Part shown: positions 25,182-32,495 of the stretch, in pieces
Numbering within the stretch: position 1 is the stretch's first letter
Layout of the letters: each line of letters begins with the position of its first letter
Source: Chloroherpeton thalassium
GTDB taxonomy: Bacteria; Bacteroidota; Ignavibacteria; Kapaibacteriales; UBA2268
Length of the DNA: 32,495 bases
Assembly: GCA_020722095.1 (NCBI GenBank)
Contig: DYLM01000010.1
Span: 12,733-45,227 of the forward strand
Reading direction: 5' to 3'
The notes under the pieces: model-generated
The model's database searches: none
What the model was told of the DNA's origin: nothing
The model's input: only the letters and a program-made list of their open reading frames with translations
Translations under genes and position numbers: made by a program

Positions 25182-26273
25182 CTAAACTACAAATGGCAAC
25201 TTGGCTACTTTTGCTTTGAATCGCTTGCCACGAGCCTCAATTTCAATATCTGAACCAACTTTGGAGAATGCTGTTTCCACATAACCCATTCCAATTGGTT
25301 GATTTAATGTAGGAGAGATATTTCCACTTGTTACGTATCCAATTTTGTTGCCTTCTGGTGAATAAATTTCATAATGATGGCGAGGAATAAATTTATCTGC
25401 ATTGCTAATAAATCCAACTAATTTACGAGTTGCTCCTTTTTCTTTCATTTCTGCAATTGGTGCTTTCCCAATAAATTCACCTTTATTGATTTTGGTTATC
25501 CAACCCAAACTTGCTTCGATTGGATTAGTTGTTTGGTCAATATCATTACCATACAAACAGTAGCCTTTTTCGAGGCGTAAAGTATCGCGAGCACCTAATC
25601 CGATAGGTTCGATTCCAAATTCTGCACCTGCTTCAAAAATTGCATTCCACATTTTAGCTGCAACTTCTTCGTCGCCTTTAAAGTAAATTTCAAAGCCCAA
25701 TTCGCCCGTATAACCAGTGCGAGAAATAATTGCATCAAATCCAGCCATCTTACCGAATGTAAAATGGTAGTATTCAATTGCAGACATATCTGTTTCAGTC
25801 AACTTTTGCAATGTTTTTAGCGAGTCTGGACCTTGCACAGCCAATAAATTGAAGTCATCACTTGCATCTGTAAGTTGAACATCAAAATTGCCTTTATTTG
25901 CATTAACCCAAGCCCAATCTTTATCAATATTAGCACCATTAACGACTAACATAATATAATCGCCAATATTATAAACAAGCATATCATCAACCAAACCGCC
26001 TTCATTATAAGGCAGTGCTGAATATTGTGCTTGACCAATCGCTAATTTGCTTGCATCATTAACCGATATATGCTGAACAAATGCAAGAGCATCTTTGCCA
26101 CGAACTTCAAATTCGCCCATGTGCGATACATCAAACACGCCAACTTGCTTGCGAACTACTAAATGTTCGTGAATAATTCCTTGTGGGTATTGAATTGGCA
26201 TCTCAAAGCCAGCAAATTCAACCATTTTAGCTTTCAATTCTTTATGAATTGAATGAAAACGAGTTACTTTCAT
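25182..26273 (-). CDS. gcvT: Glycine cleavage system T protein (aminomethyltransferase)
   Basis: GcvT takes the aminomethyl group from lipoyl-GcvH and gives 5,10-methylene-tetrahydrofolate and ammonia. The 363-residue protein has the full family plan: 'HKELKAKMVEFAGFEMPIQY', 'VGVFDVSHMGEFEVRG', 'GGLVDDMLVYN' with the catalytic aspartate (Asp96/97), 'RTGYTGELGFEIYF', 'LGARDTLRLEKGYCLYG' and 'IGYVTSGNISPTL'. AAAAGG sits about 8 bp before the ATG. It lies 23 bp downstream of the S9 peptidase on the same strand. GcvH and GcvP are not in the window. Confidence 0.96.
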   Translation of the reverse strand: MKVTRFHSIHKELKAKMVEFAGFEMPIQYPQGIIHEHLVVRKQVGVFDVSHMGEFEVRGKDALAFVQHISVNDASKLAIGQAQYSALPYNEGGLVDDMLVYNIGDYIMLVVNGANIDKDWAWVNANKGNFDVQLTDASDDFNLLAVQGPDSLKTLQKLTETDMSAIEYYHFTFGKMAGFDAIISRTGYTGELGFEIYFKGDEEVAAKMWNAIFEAGAEFGIEPIGLGARDTLRLEKGYCLYGNDIDQTTNPIEASLGWITKINKGEFIGKAPIAEMKEKGATRKLVGFISNADKFIPRHHYEIYSPEGNKIGYVTSGNISPTLNQPIGMGYVETAFSKVGSDIEIEARGKRFKAKVAKLPFVV

Positions 26274-26296
26274 ATATTTTACCTTTTATAAAAAAA

Positions 26297-28381
26297 TTAT
26301 TTTTTCTTTGTGTATTTATCTAAAAATTTAATTACTAAATCTTGCCAAATAATATATTCTTGTGGATGAGAAATAAAGTGAGTTTCGTTAGGGAAATAAA
26401 TCAATTCGGCAGGAATATCTTGCAAACGAGCAGCCGAAAATGCTTCCAAACCTTGTGTGTAAGGAACGCGGAAATCTCTTTCGCCAATTGAAATTAATAT
26501 TGGTTTATTCCAGTTCTTCACAAAATTATGTGGTGAATTTCTTTCCATATTATCACGGTTTGCTTGCTCCCAATATGGTCCGCCAAATTCCCAATTAGGG
26601 AAGAAAGTTTCTTCGGTTGCACCATATTTACTTACAACATCAAATACACCATTATGAGCAACAAATGCATTAAATCTGCCTTCGTGATGACCCGCTAACC
26701 AATATGCTGCATATCCTCCAGCACTTGCACCCAAAGCAGAGCGACCTTCTAAATCCACGAATGGTTCAGTACTGAATTGGTCTGTTGCTGCAAGTATATC
26801 TGACATCGCCATTCCACCCCAGTCCAAACTAATTGCATCATTCCAAGCTTGACCAAATCCAGGCAAACCACGGCGATTTGCTGCTAAAATGATATAACCA
26901 TTTGCAGCATAAATTCCGAAGTTCCAACGATAATGATAGTTTTGGCTTATCATACTTTGTGGACCACCTTGCAAATATGTAATGACAGGATATTTCTTGG
27001 TTTTATCAAAATCTGGTGGGTAAATTATCCAACTATGGATTTTCTTCCCATCGGTGGCTGTGAACCATCTTTGTTCCCATTTGCAAGGGTTGATATATTT
27101 AACTCTTTCATCGTTAAATCTTGTTAATTTTGTCTCTTTGCCATCTTTTAGATTGATTACATAATAATCTAATGGATTATTAAAGTTATTTTTGCCTGTA
27201 ACTAATTGTTTACCATCTTTGGAAACTGCCAATCCGTGTCCATAATCCCAATCACCTTTGGACAATTTTTTGTACAATTTTGTTGCAATATCAAATTCAA
27301 ATAAACTTGTAACTCCAGAATCAGTAGAAATAGTGTAAATCTTGTCTGATTTCGGTCCCCAAGTAAATTCCTCACTCCATTGATCTAAATTTGTAGTTAA
27401 TTCATCAAATTTATTTTCCTTAATATTATAAAGCATTATGCGAATTTTATCAGATTCAAATCCAGCACGCTCCTGACTTGAAAATGCAATATATTTGCCA
27501 TCAGGGGAATATAATGGATTTTTGTCATATCCCATCATCCCTTTTGTCAAATTTGTTGTGTGGTATTTTCCATTTTTAATGTCAATTAAATCAACCAAAT
27601 ATAAATCGGAATTTGTATTTGTCACAAAATCGCTATCTTTTTTGGCAGTATAAATAATTTGTTTGGAATCGGGCGACCAAGTAATTTCCGATACGCCACC
27701 AAAAGGCTTCAATGGCACATCAACCAATTCTTTTGGCATTAAATCGATTGCTTTTCCACCATCAATTGGCATCACAAACAAATGGCTGAAAGATTCATCA
27801 GTCCATTCGTCCCAGTGGCGAATAGGCAATTCAGTATAATGCTTCAAATTTGCTTTGTCATATTCGGGATAATCTTCCAAAATGTTCTTTTGCAATTTCA
27901 CATCGCTTGTGTAGGAAATATATTTTCCATCGGGCGACCATAAAATATTGCTTACACCATTTTCTACATCAGTTAACTTTTTAGGAGAGCCTTGTGGAAA
28001 ATCTTGAATGTAAATTTGTGGGGCGCCATTTTCAGTTGATAGATAGGCAATTTTCTTGCCACAAGGTGAGAAAACAGGCGACATTTCATTGCCTTCGGCA
28101 TTTGTAACTTGATGAGTAAATTTACCATCAATGGAAGTAGCCCATATATCGCGAGTTATCTTATTATCTTCAATAGATGGAGTTGCAACTACAAACACAA
28201 TCCATTTGCCATCGGGAGATAATTGCATTTCCGAGAGACGTTTCATTGAATAAAGATCGGTTGTAGTTAAATTGTGCATTTTTTTTACAATATTCTCGCC
28301 CTTGCCTTCCAATTTGTCAATTTCTTTGGAGCAACCAACAGCAAAAACTAAAAGAGTTATAAACAAAGCAATTCTTTTCAT
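26297..28381 (-). CDS. S9-family serine peptidase lipoprotein (acylaminoacyl/dipeptidyl peptidase type)
   Basis: The 694-residue lipoprotein (lipobox AVGC, Cys17) has an N-terminal beta-propeller with many 'WSPDGKYI' repeats and a C-terminal alpha/beta-hydrolase domain. The triad is visible: Ser553 in GASAGGYAAYW, Asp636 in 'ISIGERDFRVP' and His668 in 'FPNETHFI'. 'YLQGGPQSM' gives the oxyanion-hole region. The family trims short peptides, and the lipid anchor places it in the periplasm or at the outer membrane. It is first in an operon with gcvT and divergent from dus. Substrate specificity cannot be read from the sequence. Confidence 0.93.
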   Translation of the reverse strand: MKRIALFITLLVFAVGCSKEIDKLEGKGENIVKKMHNLTTTDLYSMKRLSEMQLSPDGKWIVFVVATPSIEDNKITRDIWATSIDGKFTHQVTNAEGNEMSPVFSPCGKKIAYLSTENGAPQIYIQDFPQGSPKKLTDVENGVSNILWSPDGKYISYTSDVKLQKNILEDYPEYDKANLKHYTELPIRHWDEWTDESFSHLFVMPIDGGKAIDLMPKELVDVPLKPFGGVSEITWSPDSKQIIYTAKKDSDFVTNTNSDLYLVDLIDIKNGKYHTTNLTKGMMGYDKNPLYSPDGKYIAFSSQERAGFESDKIRIMLYNIKENKFDELTTNLDQWSEEFTWGPKSDKIYTISTDSGVTSLFEFDIATKLYKKLSKGDWDYGHGLAVSKDGKQLVTGKNNFNNPLDYYVINLKDGKETKLTRFNDERVKYINPCKWEQRWFTATDGKKIHSWIIYPPDFDKTKKYPVITYLQGGPQSMISQNYHYRWNFGIYAANGYIILAANRRGLPGFGQAWNDAISLDWGGMAMSDILAATDQFSTEPFVDLEGRSALGASAGGYAAYWLAGHHEGRFNAFVAHNGVFDVVSKYGATEETFFPNWEFGGPYWEQANRDNMERNSPHNFVKNWNKPILISIGERDFRVPYTQGLEAFSAARLQDIPAELIYFPNETHFISHPQEYIIWQDLVIKFLDKYTKKK

Positions 28382-28454
28382 AATATACCTTTTTATAAAA
28401 AAACAAAATTAAGAATAAACAATTTACAATGTATAAAGAAAGGTAAATTAATTT

Positions 28455-28478
28455 GGGAATTGGGTGTTGGGTTTCGGG
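28455..28478 (+). other. Perfect G-quadruplex motif in the dus/peptidase divergent gap
   Basis: Four GGG tracts at 28455, 28462, 28469 and 28476 are separated by three 4-nt loops (AATT, TGTT, TTTC). It lies 74 bp upstream of the peptidase start and 97 bp upstream of dus. Confidence 0.8.
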
Positions 28479-28531
28479 ATTTATGTGCAGAGTATTGTGT
28501 ATAAAAATAGTCAATAAAGTTTCACATTTTG

Positions 28532-28539
28532 TAATTTTG
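28532..28539 (+). promoter_or_regulatory. Possible dus promoter box TAATTTTG
   Basis: TAATTTTG fits TAnnTTTG and lies 35 bp before the dus ATG. No TTG is at the right distance upstream, and such words are common in AT-rich DNA. A similar box for the divergent peptidase lies at 28404-28411 on the minus strand. Confidence 0.3.
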
Positions 28540-28574
28540 CATTCTTTAATTATTATTAAATTCAAATTCTAACG

Positions 28575-29573
28575 ATGACGAACTTCTGGCAACATATTCG
28601 AAGACCAATTTATGCTCTTGCACCTATGGAAGATGTAACCGATACAGTTTTCCGCGAAATTGTTATGTCGATTTCGGACGATAGCCATTTGAATATGCTT
28701 TTTGCCGAATTCACTTCTGTTGATGGACTTTATCATCCAATTGGTAAGGATAAAGTATCGCACCGATTGAAAATTAATCCATCAGAAATGGAATTGATGA
28801 AGAAAAAGGGAGTAAAAATTGTTGCTCAAATTTGGGGAAACGACCCCGAAAAGTTCGTTTATGCAGCCAAACACATAACTGAAAATTATGAATATGACGG
28901 AATTGATATTAATATGGGATGCCCAATACGTAAGATTGTGCATCAAGTTGCTTGCTCTGAATTAATTAGATTTCCTGATTTGGCTCGAGAAATTATTCAA
29001 GCAACAAAGGAGGCAACTCATTTGCCCGTAAGCGTTAAAACCCGCACTGGAATCAAAGAACATCAAACTGAAAAATGGATAAGCAATGTTCTGCAAGCAA
29101 AACCAGATGCCATTACTTTACATTGCCGCACCCAAAAAATGCTGTCAGAAAAACCAGCTGACTGGGAGCAAATCAGCATTGCAGTTGATGTGAGAAATTC
29201 ACTTTCGCCCACAACTCCGTTAATTGGTAATGGTGATATTTTTACCATCGAAGATGCCGAAATGAAGATTGCCGAGTATAAACCCGATGGAGTTATGATT
29301 GGTCGTGGAATTTTCAAAAATGCTTGGATTTTTAATAGCCACAAAAAAGAAATAACAAAACAAGAAAGATTACAAACATTAATTAATCATACCGAATTAT
29401 TCCGTAAAACTTGGGAAAACCAAAAAAGCCATTCAATTCTAAAGAAATTCTATAAAATTTACCTCTCCGAATTTCCCGGTTCGGCTGAATTACGCTCAAA
29501 ATTGATGGCTGCGCCCACTCTTGATGAAGTATTGAGTATTGCATATAGCGAATTAAACTCTACCGAATTGTAG
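28575..29573 (+). CDS. dus: tRNA-dihydrouridine synthase
   Basis: This FMN enzyme reduces uridines in the tRNA D-loop. The 332-residue protein has the TIM-barrel landmarks 'YALAPMEDVTDTVFR' (FMN binding), 'VAQIWGNDPEKF', 'GIDINMGCPIRKIV' with the active-site Cys116, 'PVSVKTRTG', 'ITLHCRTQ', 'IGNGDIFTIEDA' and 'GVMIGRGIFKNAW'. The subfamily (DusA, B or C) is not clear, and it looks like the Bacteroidota-type single Dus. It stands alone, divergent from the peptidase-gcvT operon. Confidence 0.93.
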   Translation: MTNFWQHIRRPIYALAPMEDVTDTVFREIVMSISDDSHLNMLFAEFTSVDGLYHPIGKDKVSHRLKINPSEMELMKKKGVKIVAQIWGNDPEKFVYAAKHITENYEYDGIDINMGCPIRKIVHQVACSELIRFPDLAREIIQATKEATHLPVSVKTRTGIKEHQTEKWISNVLQAKPDAITLHCRTQKMLSEKPADWEQISIAVDVRNSLSPTTPLIGNGDIFTIEDAEMKIAEYKPDGVMIGRGIFKNAWIFNSHKKEITKQERLQTLINHTELFRKTWENQKSHSILKKFYKIYLSEFPGSAELRSKLMAAPTLDEVLSIAYSELNSTEL

Positions 29574-29675
29574 AAGATTATTGTCTGCATTTTGTCTGTT
29601 AAATGCAATTCATAATTTTTAGGTTCGTCTAAATATAATATTAATCACTTGTTAATTTGAAAATTTGAAAATGTT

Positions 29676-29841
29676 GGGTGAATGTTGGGTGTTGGGAGAA
29701 TAACAAAGCCCACGAATTTATTCGTGGGTAAATATTAAAATGAATCTTCCGAAGGTTTCCAAACCTTCGGAAGGTTAAAAAGAAAATTTATTAGTGGCTG
29801 TCTCATAAGTCAGTTTTGCTTTTATCATATATGATACAGCC
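29676..29841. repeat. Third repeat cluster in a convergent gap
   Basis: Three GGG tracts in TTGGGTG words (29676-29696) are followed by CCCACGAATTTATTCGTGGG (29709-29728). Next comes an inverted pair of the 15-bp unit (degenerate 29743-29757, exact 29761-29775), then GGCTGTCTCATAAGTC (29795-29810). A TATCATATATGATA palindrome (29823-29836) ends in GATACAGCC, an imperfect inverse of the box. The first 100 bp of the gap (29574-29675) shows nothing recognisable. Confidence 0.82.
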
Positions 29842-29869
29842 CCTTAATTTTAGGGATGTATATTAGTAT

Positions 29870-30205
29870 TTAATTCACAATCGGATTACCTGGAAAGCCA
29901 GGGAATAGATTTTGACCATCAAGTTTAATTTCACCAAATTGATTTTCGAATCGCTTGACATTTTCGTTTAATGCACGAACAAGCATCTTGGCATGAATTG
30001 GCGACATTATCACCCTTGAATAAACTTTTGCTTTGGGAACGCCCGGCAAAACACGAGTAAAGTCGATTACAAATTCGGCATTGCTATGCGAAATTATTGC
30101 AAGATTGGAATAAATTCCTTCTGCTTCTTTCTCTCCAATCTCAACATTAATTTGTTGCGACTGCGGATTTGGTTGATTCATTTGATTTTCTTTGTTATTA
30201 TCCAT
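29870..30205 (-). CDS. DUF3467 family protein
   Basis: The 111-residue protein matches the DUF3467 pattern: 'EAEGIYSNLAIISHSNAEFVIDF', here EGIYSNLAIISHS then EFVIDF, then 'LPGVPKAKVYSRVIMSP', 'HAKMLVRALNENVKRFENQFG' and a Gly/Pro/Phe tail. The first ~20 residues are polar, Asn/Gln-rich and probably disordered. No signal peptide is seen, so it should be cytoplasmic. The family is widespread but its function is unknown to me. It starts 12 bp after the TPR lipoprotein gene and is probably co-transcribed with it. Confidence 0.9.
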   Translation of the reverse strand: MDNNKENQMNQPNPQSQQINVEIGEKEAEGIYSNLAIISHSNAEFVIDFTRVLPGVPKAKVYSRVIMSPIHAKMLVRALNENVKRFENQFGEIKLDGQNLFPGFPGNPIVN

Positions 30206-30217
30206 TTGTCCAATTCT

Positions 30218-31726
30218 TTATTGTTTAATTTTTTTGCTGTAGAAATCTCTTTTTGCGTCATCTTTAACATAAGAACTAAAGATTTTAACCAATTCGAGAT
30301 AGTAATATTCTTTTTGATTTTCGGGAATTTTTGTTTCTAATTTTTCCAATGATTCAATGTAATTATTCATCTTTGCTTTGTCGTCTAACACATAATAGAT
30401 ATTAACCAAATCGGAAATAACTGCAAAATCATCTTTGTATTTCGGAGTTTTAATTGCTTTTTCAAAGTATTTAGCAGATTCTCTCAAATCTGGGAAAAAT
30501 TCTTCAAAATCAGGTTTGTAATTTTTATCTGTGTCCATTTTTGCTTTGATTTCACCTTGTTTAATGCTCGCTCTATTTTTATAAGACGAAGCAATATTTC
30601 GGATTGCTAATTCGTAAGTTGGATCGATTTCCAATGCTTTCAGATATGCTTCAATTGCTTTTGTGTATTCTTTTTGTGTTTGATATAAGTCGCCTAATTG
30701 ACCAATAAATAGTTTATTAGTTGGATTTTCTTTTATTAATTGTTGCAAATATGCAAATGCATCATCCATTTTGCCTTGATCTTGATAAATTTGCACCAAG
30801 AAAGCGTTGATATTTGTATTTTCGGGCTCTAATGAACCCAAGAGTTTAACATAAGTTAAAGCGTCTTGATACTTTTGTTTATAATAATAAATTTGGGCTA
30901 ATGCACCAATTGGCGTTGTGTTGAGAGCAGACCATTGAGATTGCTCATTTGGCAACCAATTTTGTGGTGGGTCGTATCTTAAACCAACTAATTTGAAATT
31001 TAAGTCTTTTTTATTGTCTTTGTAGAACAAGTACAAATCTTTATCTGTAACTTGGAATAAATCTGTCAATAAAGAATCCCCTTGTGAGCCCGAAATTCCA
31101 GTCGTTAATTTTGGTTTGCCCAATGCAGTTAAAACATCGCGGCGATTTTGATTTATGTAAAATTTATTATTAATCAAATAATCAAAATCTTTCTTGGATT
31201 TATTGTAATAATCAATGTATTCTGATAATGCAAGAGTTGTGTCCCCTCGTAGTTCGTAAGCCTGACCGATAAATGCATAGAAGTCAGTCATTTCGGGACG
31301 AACGATTTTACCTGTTTCAAAGTAATTGATTGCAGAATCAAGGAATTTCGCGTTTTGTGTTGAGAAATATCTATTCAAATTATCAACACCTGAATTATAA
31401 CTTTCTACCCATATTTTGTTTAAAAGTAATTTAGGACGTTGTGATAATTTTGTGTCTTTTTTGGGTAATTGGTCAGCTTTAACTGCAAATTCAGCAGCTT
31501 TTTTCACATTTCCTTTCATCAAATAAATATCAGCCATCAACAAATATGCTTCTTCATTTTGCGGATTTTTGGTTAATTCTTGTTGAGCAAAATCAATTGC
31601 TTTATCGTAATCCTTGCTTTGGAATGCAACTTTGGCTGTTGTCATTTCTCTTGATGAACATTGGAAGCCTTGTAATACCAATGCACCGATAATTGCAATC
31701 ATCATTAATTGAAAAATTCTTTTCAC
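30218..31726 (-). CDS. TPR-repeat lipoprotein
   Basis: The 502-residue lipoprotein (signal peptide ending GFQC, Cys24) has an N-terminal TPR block ('KVAFQSKDYDKAIDFAQQEL', 'NEEAYLLMADIYLMKGNVKKA', ~30-90). A central non-TPR segment follows with 'DVLTALGKPKLTTG', and then a second TPR array (~270-400, 'EYTKAIEAYLKALEIDPTYELAI'). It should be periplasmic and bind protein partners, which are unknown. The start is GTG at 31726, preceded by AAAAGGTG at good spacing. A TAATTTTG box (31771-31764) lies about 37 bp upstream. It leads the DUF3467 gene. Confidence 0.88.
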   Translation of the reverse strand: MKRIFQLMMIAIIGALVLQGFQCSSREMTTAKVAFQSKDYDKAIDFAQQELTKNPQNEEAYLLMADIYLMKGNVKKAAEFAVKADQLPKKDTKLSQRPKLLLNKIWVESYNSGVDNLNRYFSTQNAKFLDSAINYFETGKIVRPEMTDFYAFIGQAYELRGDTTLALSEYIDYYNKSKKDFDYLINNKFYINQNRRDVLTALGKPKLTTGISGSQGDSLLTDLFQVTDKDLYLFYKDNKKDLNFKLVGLRYDPPQNWLPNEQSQWSALNTTPIGALAQIYYYKQKYQDALTYVKLLGSLEPENTNINAFLVQIYQDQGKMDDAFAYLQQLIKENPTNKLFIGQLGDLYQTQKEYTKAIEAYLKALEIDPTYELAIRNIASSYKNRASIKQGEIKAKMDTDKNYKPDFEEFFPDLRESAKYFEKAIKTPKYKDDFAVISDLVNIYYVLDDKAKMNNYIESLEKLETKIPENQKEYYYLELVKIFSSYVKDDAKRDFYSKKIKQ

Positions 31727-31763
31727 TATTTCACCTTTTGAATATTAAACATTTTACAATTTA

Positions 31764-31771
31764 CAAAATTA
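31764..31771 (-). promoter_or_regulatory. Possible promoter box of the TPR lipoprotein gene
   Basis: TAATTTTG on the minus strand fits the TAnnTTTG -7 consensus and would give a leader of about 30 nt before the GTG start. No matching -33 TTG is seen. Confidence 0.3.
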
Positions 31772-31857
31772 AAACTATTTTACAAAATACTTTTGATTAT
31801 TACATTTTTTTATGGGATTTAGAGAAATTAATTTTTTCTTAACTTTTTATTTATTCT

Positions 31858-32475
31858 TTACCACGCTTTTGGAAGAAAATCAATTGGATTAACAATGCTC
31901 GCACTGCTACCAGTGGCTCGGATAACAAGCAAACCTTTGTTTTGAGCCATTTCCGATGCTTTGCTATCTTCTTTTAAATATGCAACTGCTCCAATTACAT
32001 TATTATTGCTGTATCTGGGCATTATCTTCTTAAATTCTTTTAAATTATCAATAAAATCTTGTACATCATCAGTTTTGAGAGTAGTTTTAACTTCCACCAC
32101 AACAATATCATCGCCATTTTCAGCAATTATGTCAAACTCAAAATGTTTGCCCTGATAAGTACCTTTAATGCGAGTTGAAGTCTGATGTACTTTGATTCCA
32201 CGTTCATTCAACAATTTAATTAAATCTCCTTCCACCAATGTTTCCATTAATTTGCCCCATTGCGATGTGAAAAGAGTTTCTAATTTCCTCAACTTCTTTT
32301 CGGTTTGAAGTGAAGATTTTTCCAACAATTCCTTGGTCTCTTGGAATTTTCGGTCGGTTTCAAGTGAAGATTTTGCCATCAATTCCTTTGTTTCTTGGAA
32401 TTTTCGGTCGGTTTCTTGGAACATAAGCCAGACTTTCTCGAAGTCTAATTTCTCTGTTTTTCTTTCTATTGCCAT
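31858..32475 (-). CDS. Coiled-coil PD-(D/E)XK nuclease-like protein
   Basis: The 205-residue protein has an N-terminal coiled coil built from an 18-residue repeat (ETDRKFQETKELxxKSSL at 21-38 and 39-56, degenerate third copy from 57). A C-terminal PD-(D/E)XK core follows, with Asp115 in 'FEFDII' and Glu128-x-Lys130 in 'VVVEVKTT'. The layout resembles the DUF3782-type family, whose function is poorly known. Nuclease activity is inferred from the motif only. It lies 131 bp upstream of the TPR gene on the same strand, and its start is 20 bp from the window end, so upstream partners are not visible. Confidence 0.82.
   Translation of the reverse strand: MAIERKTEKLDFEKVWLMFQETDRKFQETKELMAKSSLETDRKFQETKELLEKSSLQTEKKLRKLETLFTSQWGKLMETLVEGDLIKLLNERGIKVHQTSTRIKGTYQGKHFEFDIIAENGDDIVVVEVKTTLKTDDVQDFIDNLKEFKKIMPRYSNNNVIGAVAYLKEDSKASEMAQNKGLLVIRATGSSASIVNPIDFLPKAW
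32308..32415 (-). repeat. In-frame 54-bp tandem duplication within the nuclease-like gene
   Basis: Two near-identical 54-bp units (32362-32415 and 32308-32361) encode successive 18-residue coiled-coil segments. High nucleotide identity between the copies suggests recent expansion. Confidence 0.8.
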
Positions 32476-32495
32476 TTTTTTTAAATTGAATTTTA

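Noticed and set aside
28317-28565. 82-residue minus-strand frame in the dus/peptidase gap
   Set aside because: It overlaps the peptidase signal-peptide region and the promoter gap, and has low-complexity composition.
1-32495. tRNA, rRNA or known riboswitch genes
   Set aside because: No cloverleaf with a TTCGANNC T-arm, rRNA-like block or recognisable riboswitch core was noticed on either strand; a covariance-model scan was not possible.

Overview
The window is about 32.5 kb of AT-rich bacterial chromosome, densely packed with genes and with no phage, plasmid, insertion-sequence transposase or CRISPR array visible. Several traits point to the Bacteroidota in the wide sense (Bacteroidetes/Ignavibacteria/Kapabacteria side). 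They are a large secreted protein with a type IX secretion (T9SS) C-terminal sorting domain, a PorE-like PD40/OmpA lipoprotein, many lipoproteins with Bacteroidota-style signal peptides, an IF-2 with the repeated 'ILGKIDL' N-terminal phrase, weak Shine-Dalgarno use, and promoter-like TAnnTTTG boxes. The exact lineage cannot be fixed from sequence reading alone.

Layout. From 175 to about 6.3 kb everything is on the minus strand: tsaB and queA (tRNA modification), a strong hairpin terminator, then mutA-mutB (methylmalonyl-CoA mutase), ending in a terminator and a 21-bp tandem repeat at the window edge. From 6515 to 10825 lies a 1436-residue T9SS-exported seven-repeat propeller/Ig-like/PKD protein on the plus strand. 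A repeat-filled convergent gap follows, then glutaryl-CoA dehydrogenase on the minus strand. The translation operon nusA-infB-rbfA-truB runs on the plus strand from 12484 to 18259 and meets, by overlapping stop codons, the opposing alr-scpA-scpB operon. Divergent from alr is a plus-strand envelope cluster: PorE-like lipoprotein, small beta-barrel, BamE/SmpA-like lipoprotein and another lipoprotein. A second repeat-filled convergent gap leads to the minus-strand pair S9-family lipoprotein peptidase and gcvT. Dus (plus) is followed by the third repeat-filled convergent gap. The minus-strand DUF3467 gene, TPR lipoprotein and a PD-(D/E)XK-like protein complete the window.

How the genes fit together. 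The core is housekeeping: translation initiation and elongation factors, tRNA modification (t6A, queuosine, dihydrouridine, pseudouridine), chromosome segregation (ScpAB) and peptidoglycan D-alanine supply. The metabolic genes (MutAB, GcdH, GcvT, S9 peptidase) fit catabolism of proteins and amino acids through propionyl-CoA and glutaryl-CoA. The envelope genes fit a T9SS-bearing outer membrane.

The most unusual feature is not a gene. All three convergent intergenic gaps that have room carry a shared mosaic of short palindromic repeats, and no divergent or co-directional gap does: the GGCTGTCTCATAAGTC box, the CCCACGAAT/ATTCGTGGG hairpin and the AACCTTCCGAAGGTT unit. This looks like a REP/BIME-type system and is the best candidate for something undescribed. 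Other points of interest are a candidate attenuator in the nusA leader, a perfect G-quadruplex motif in the dus/peptidase promoter gap, and a QueA with altered signature motifs.
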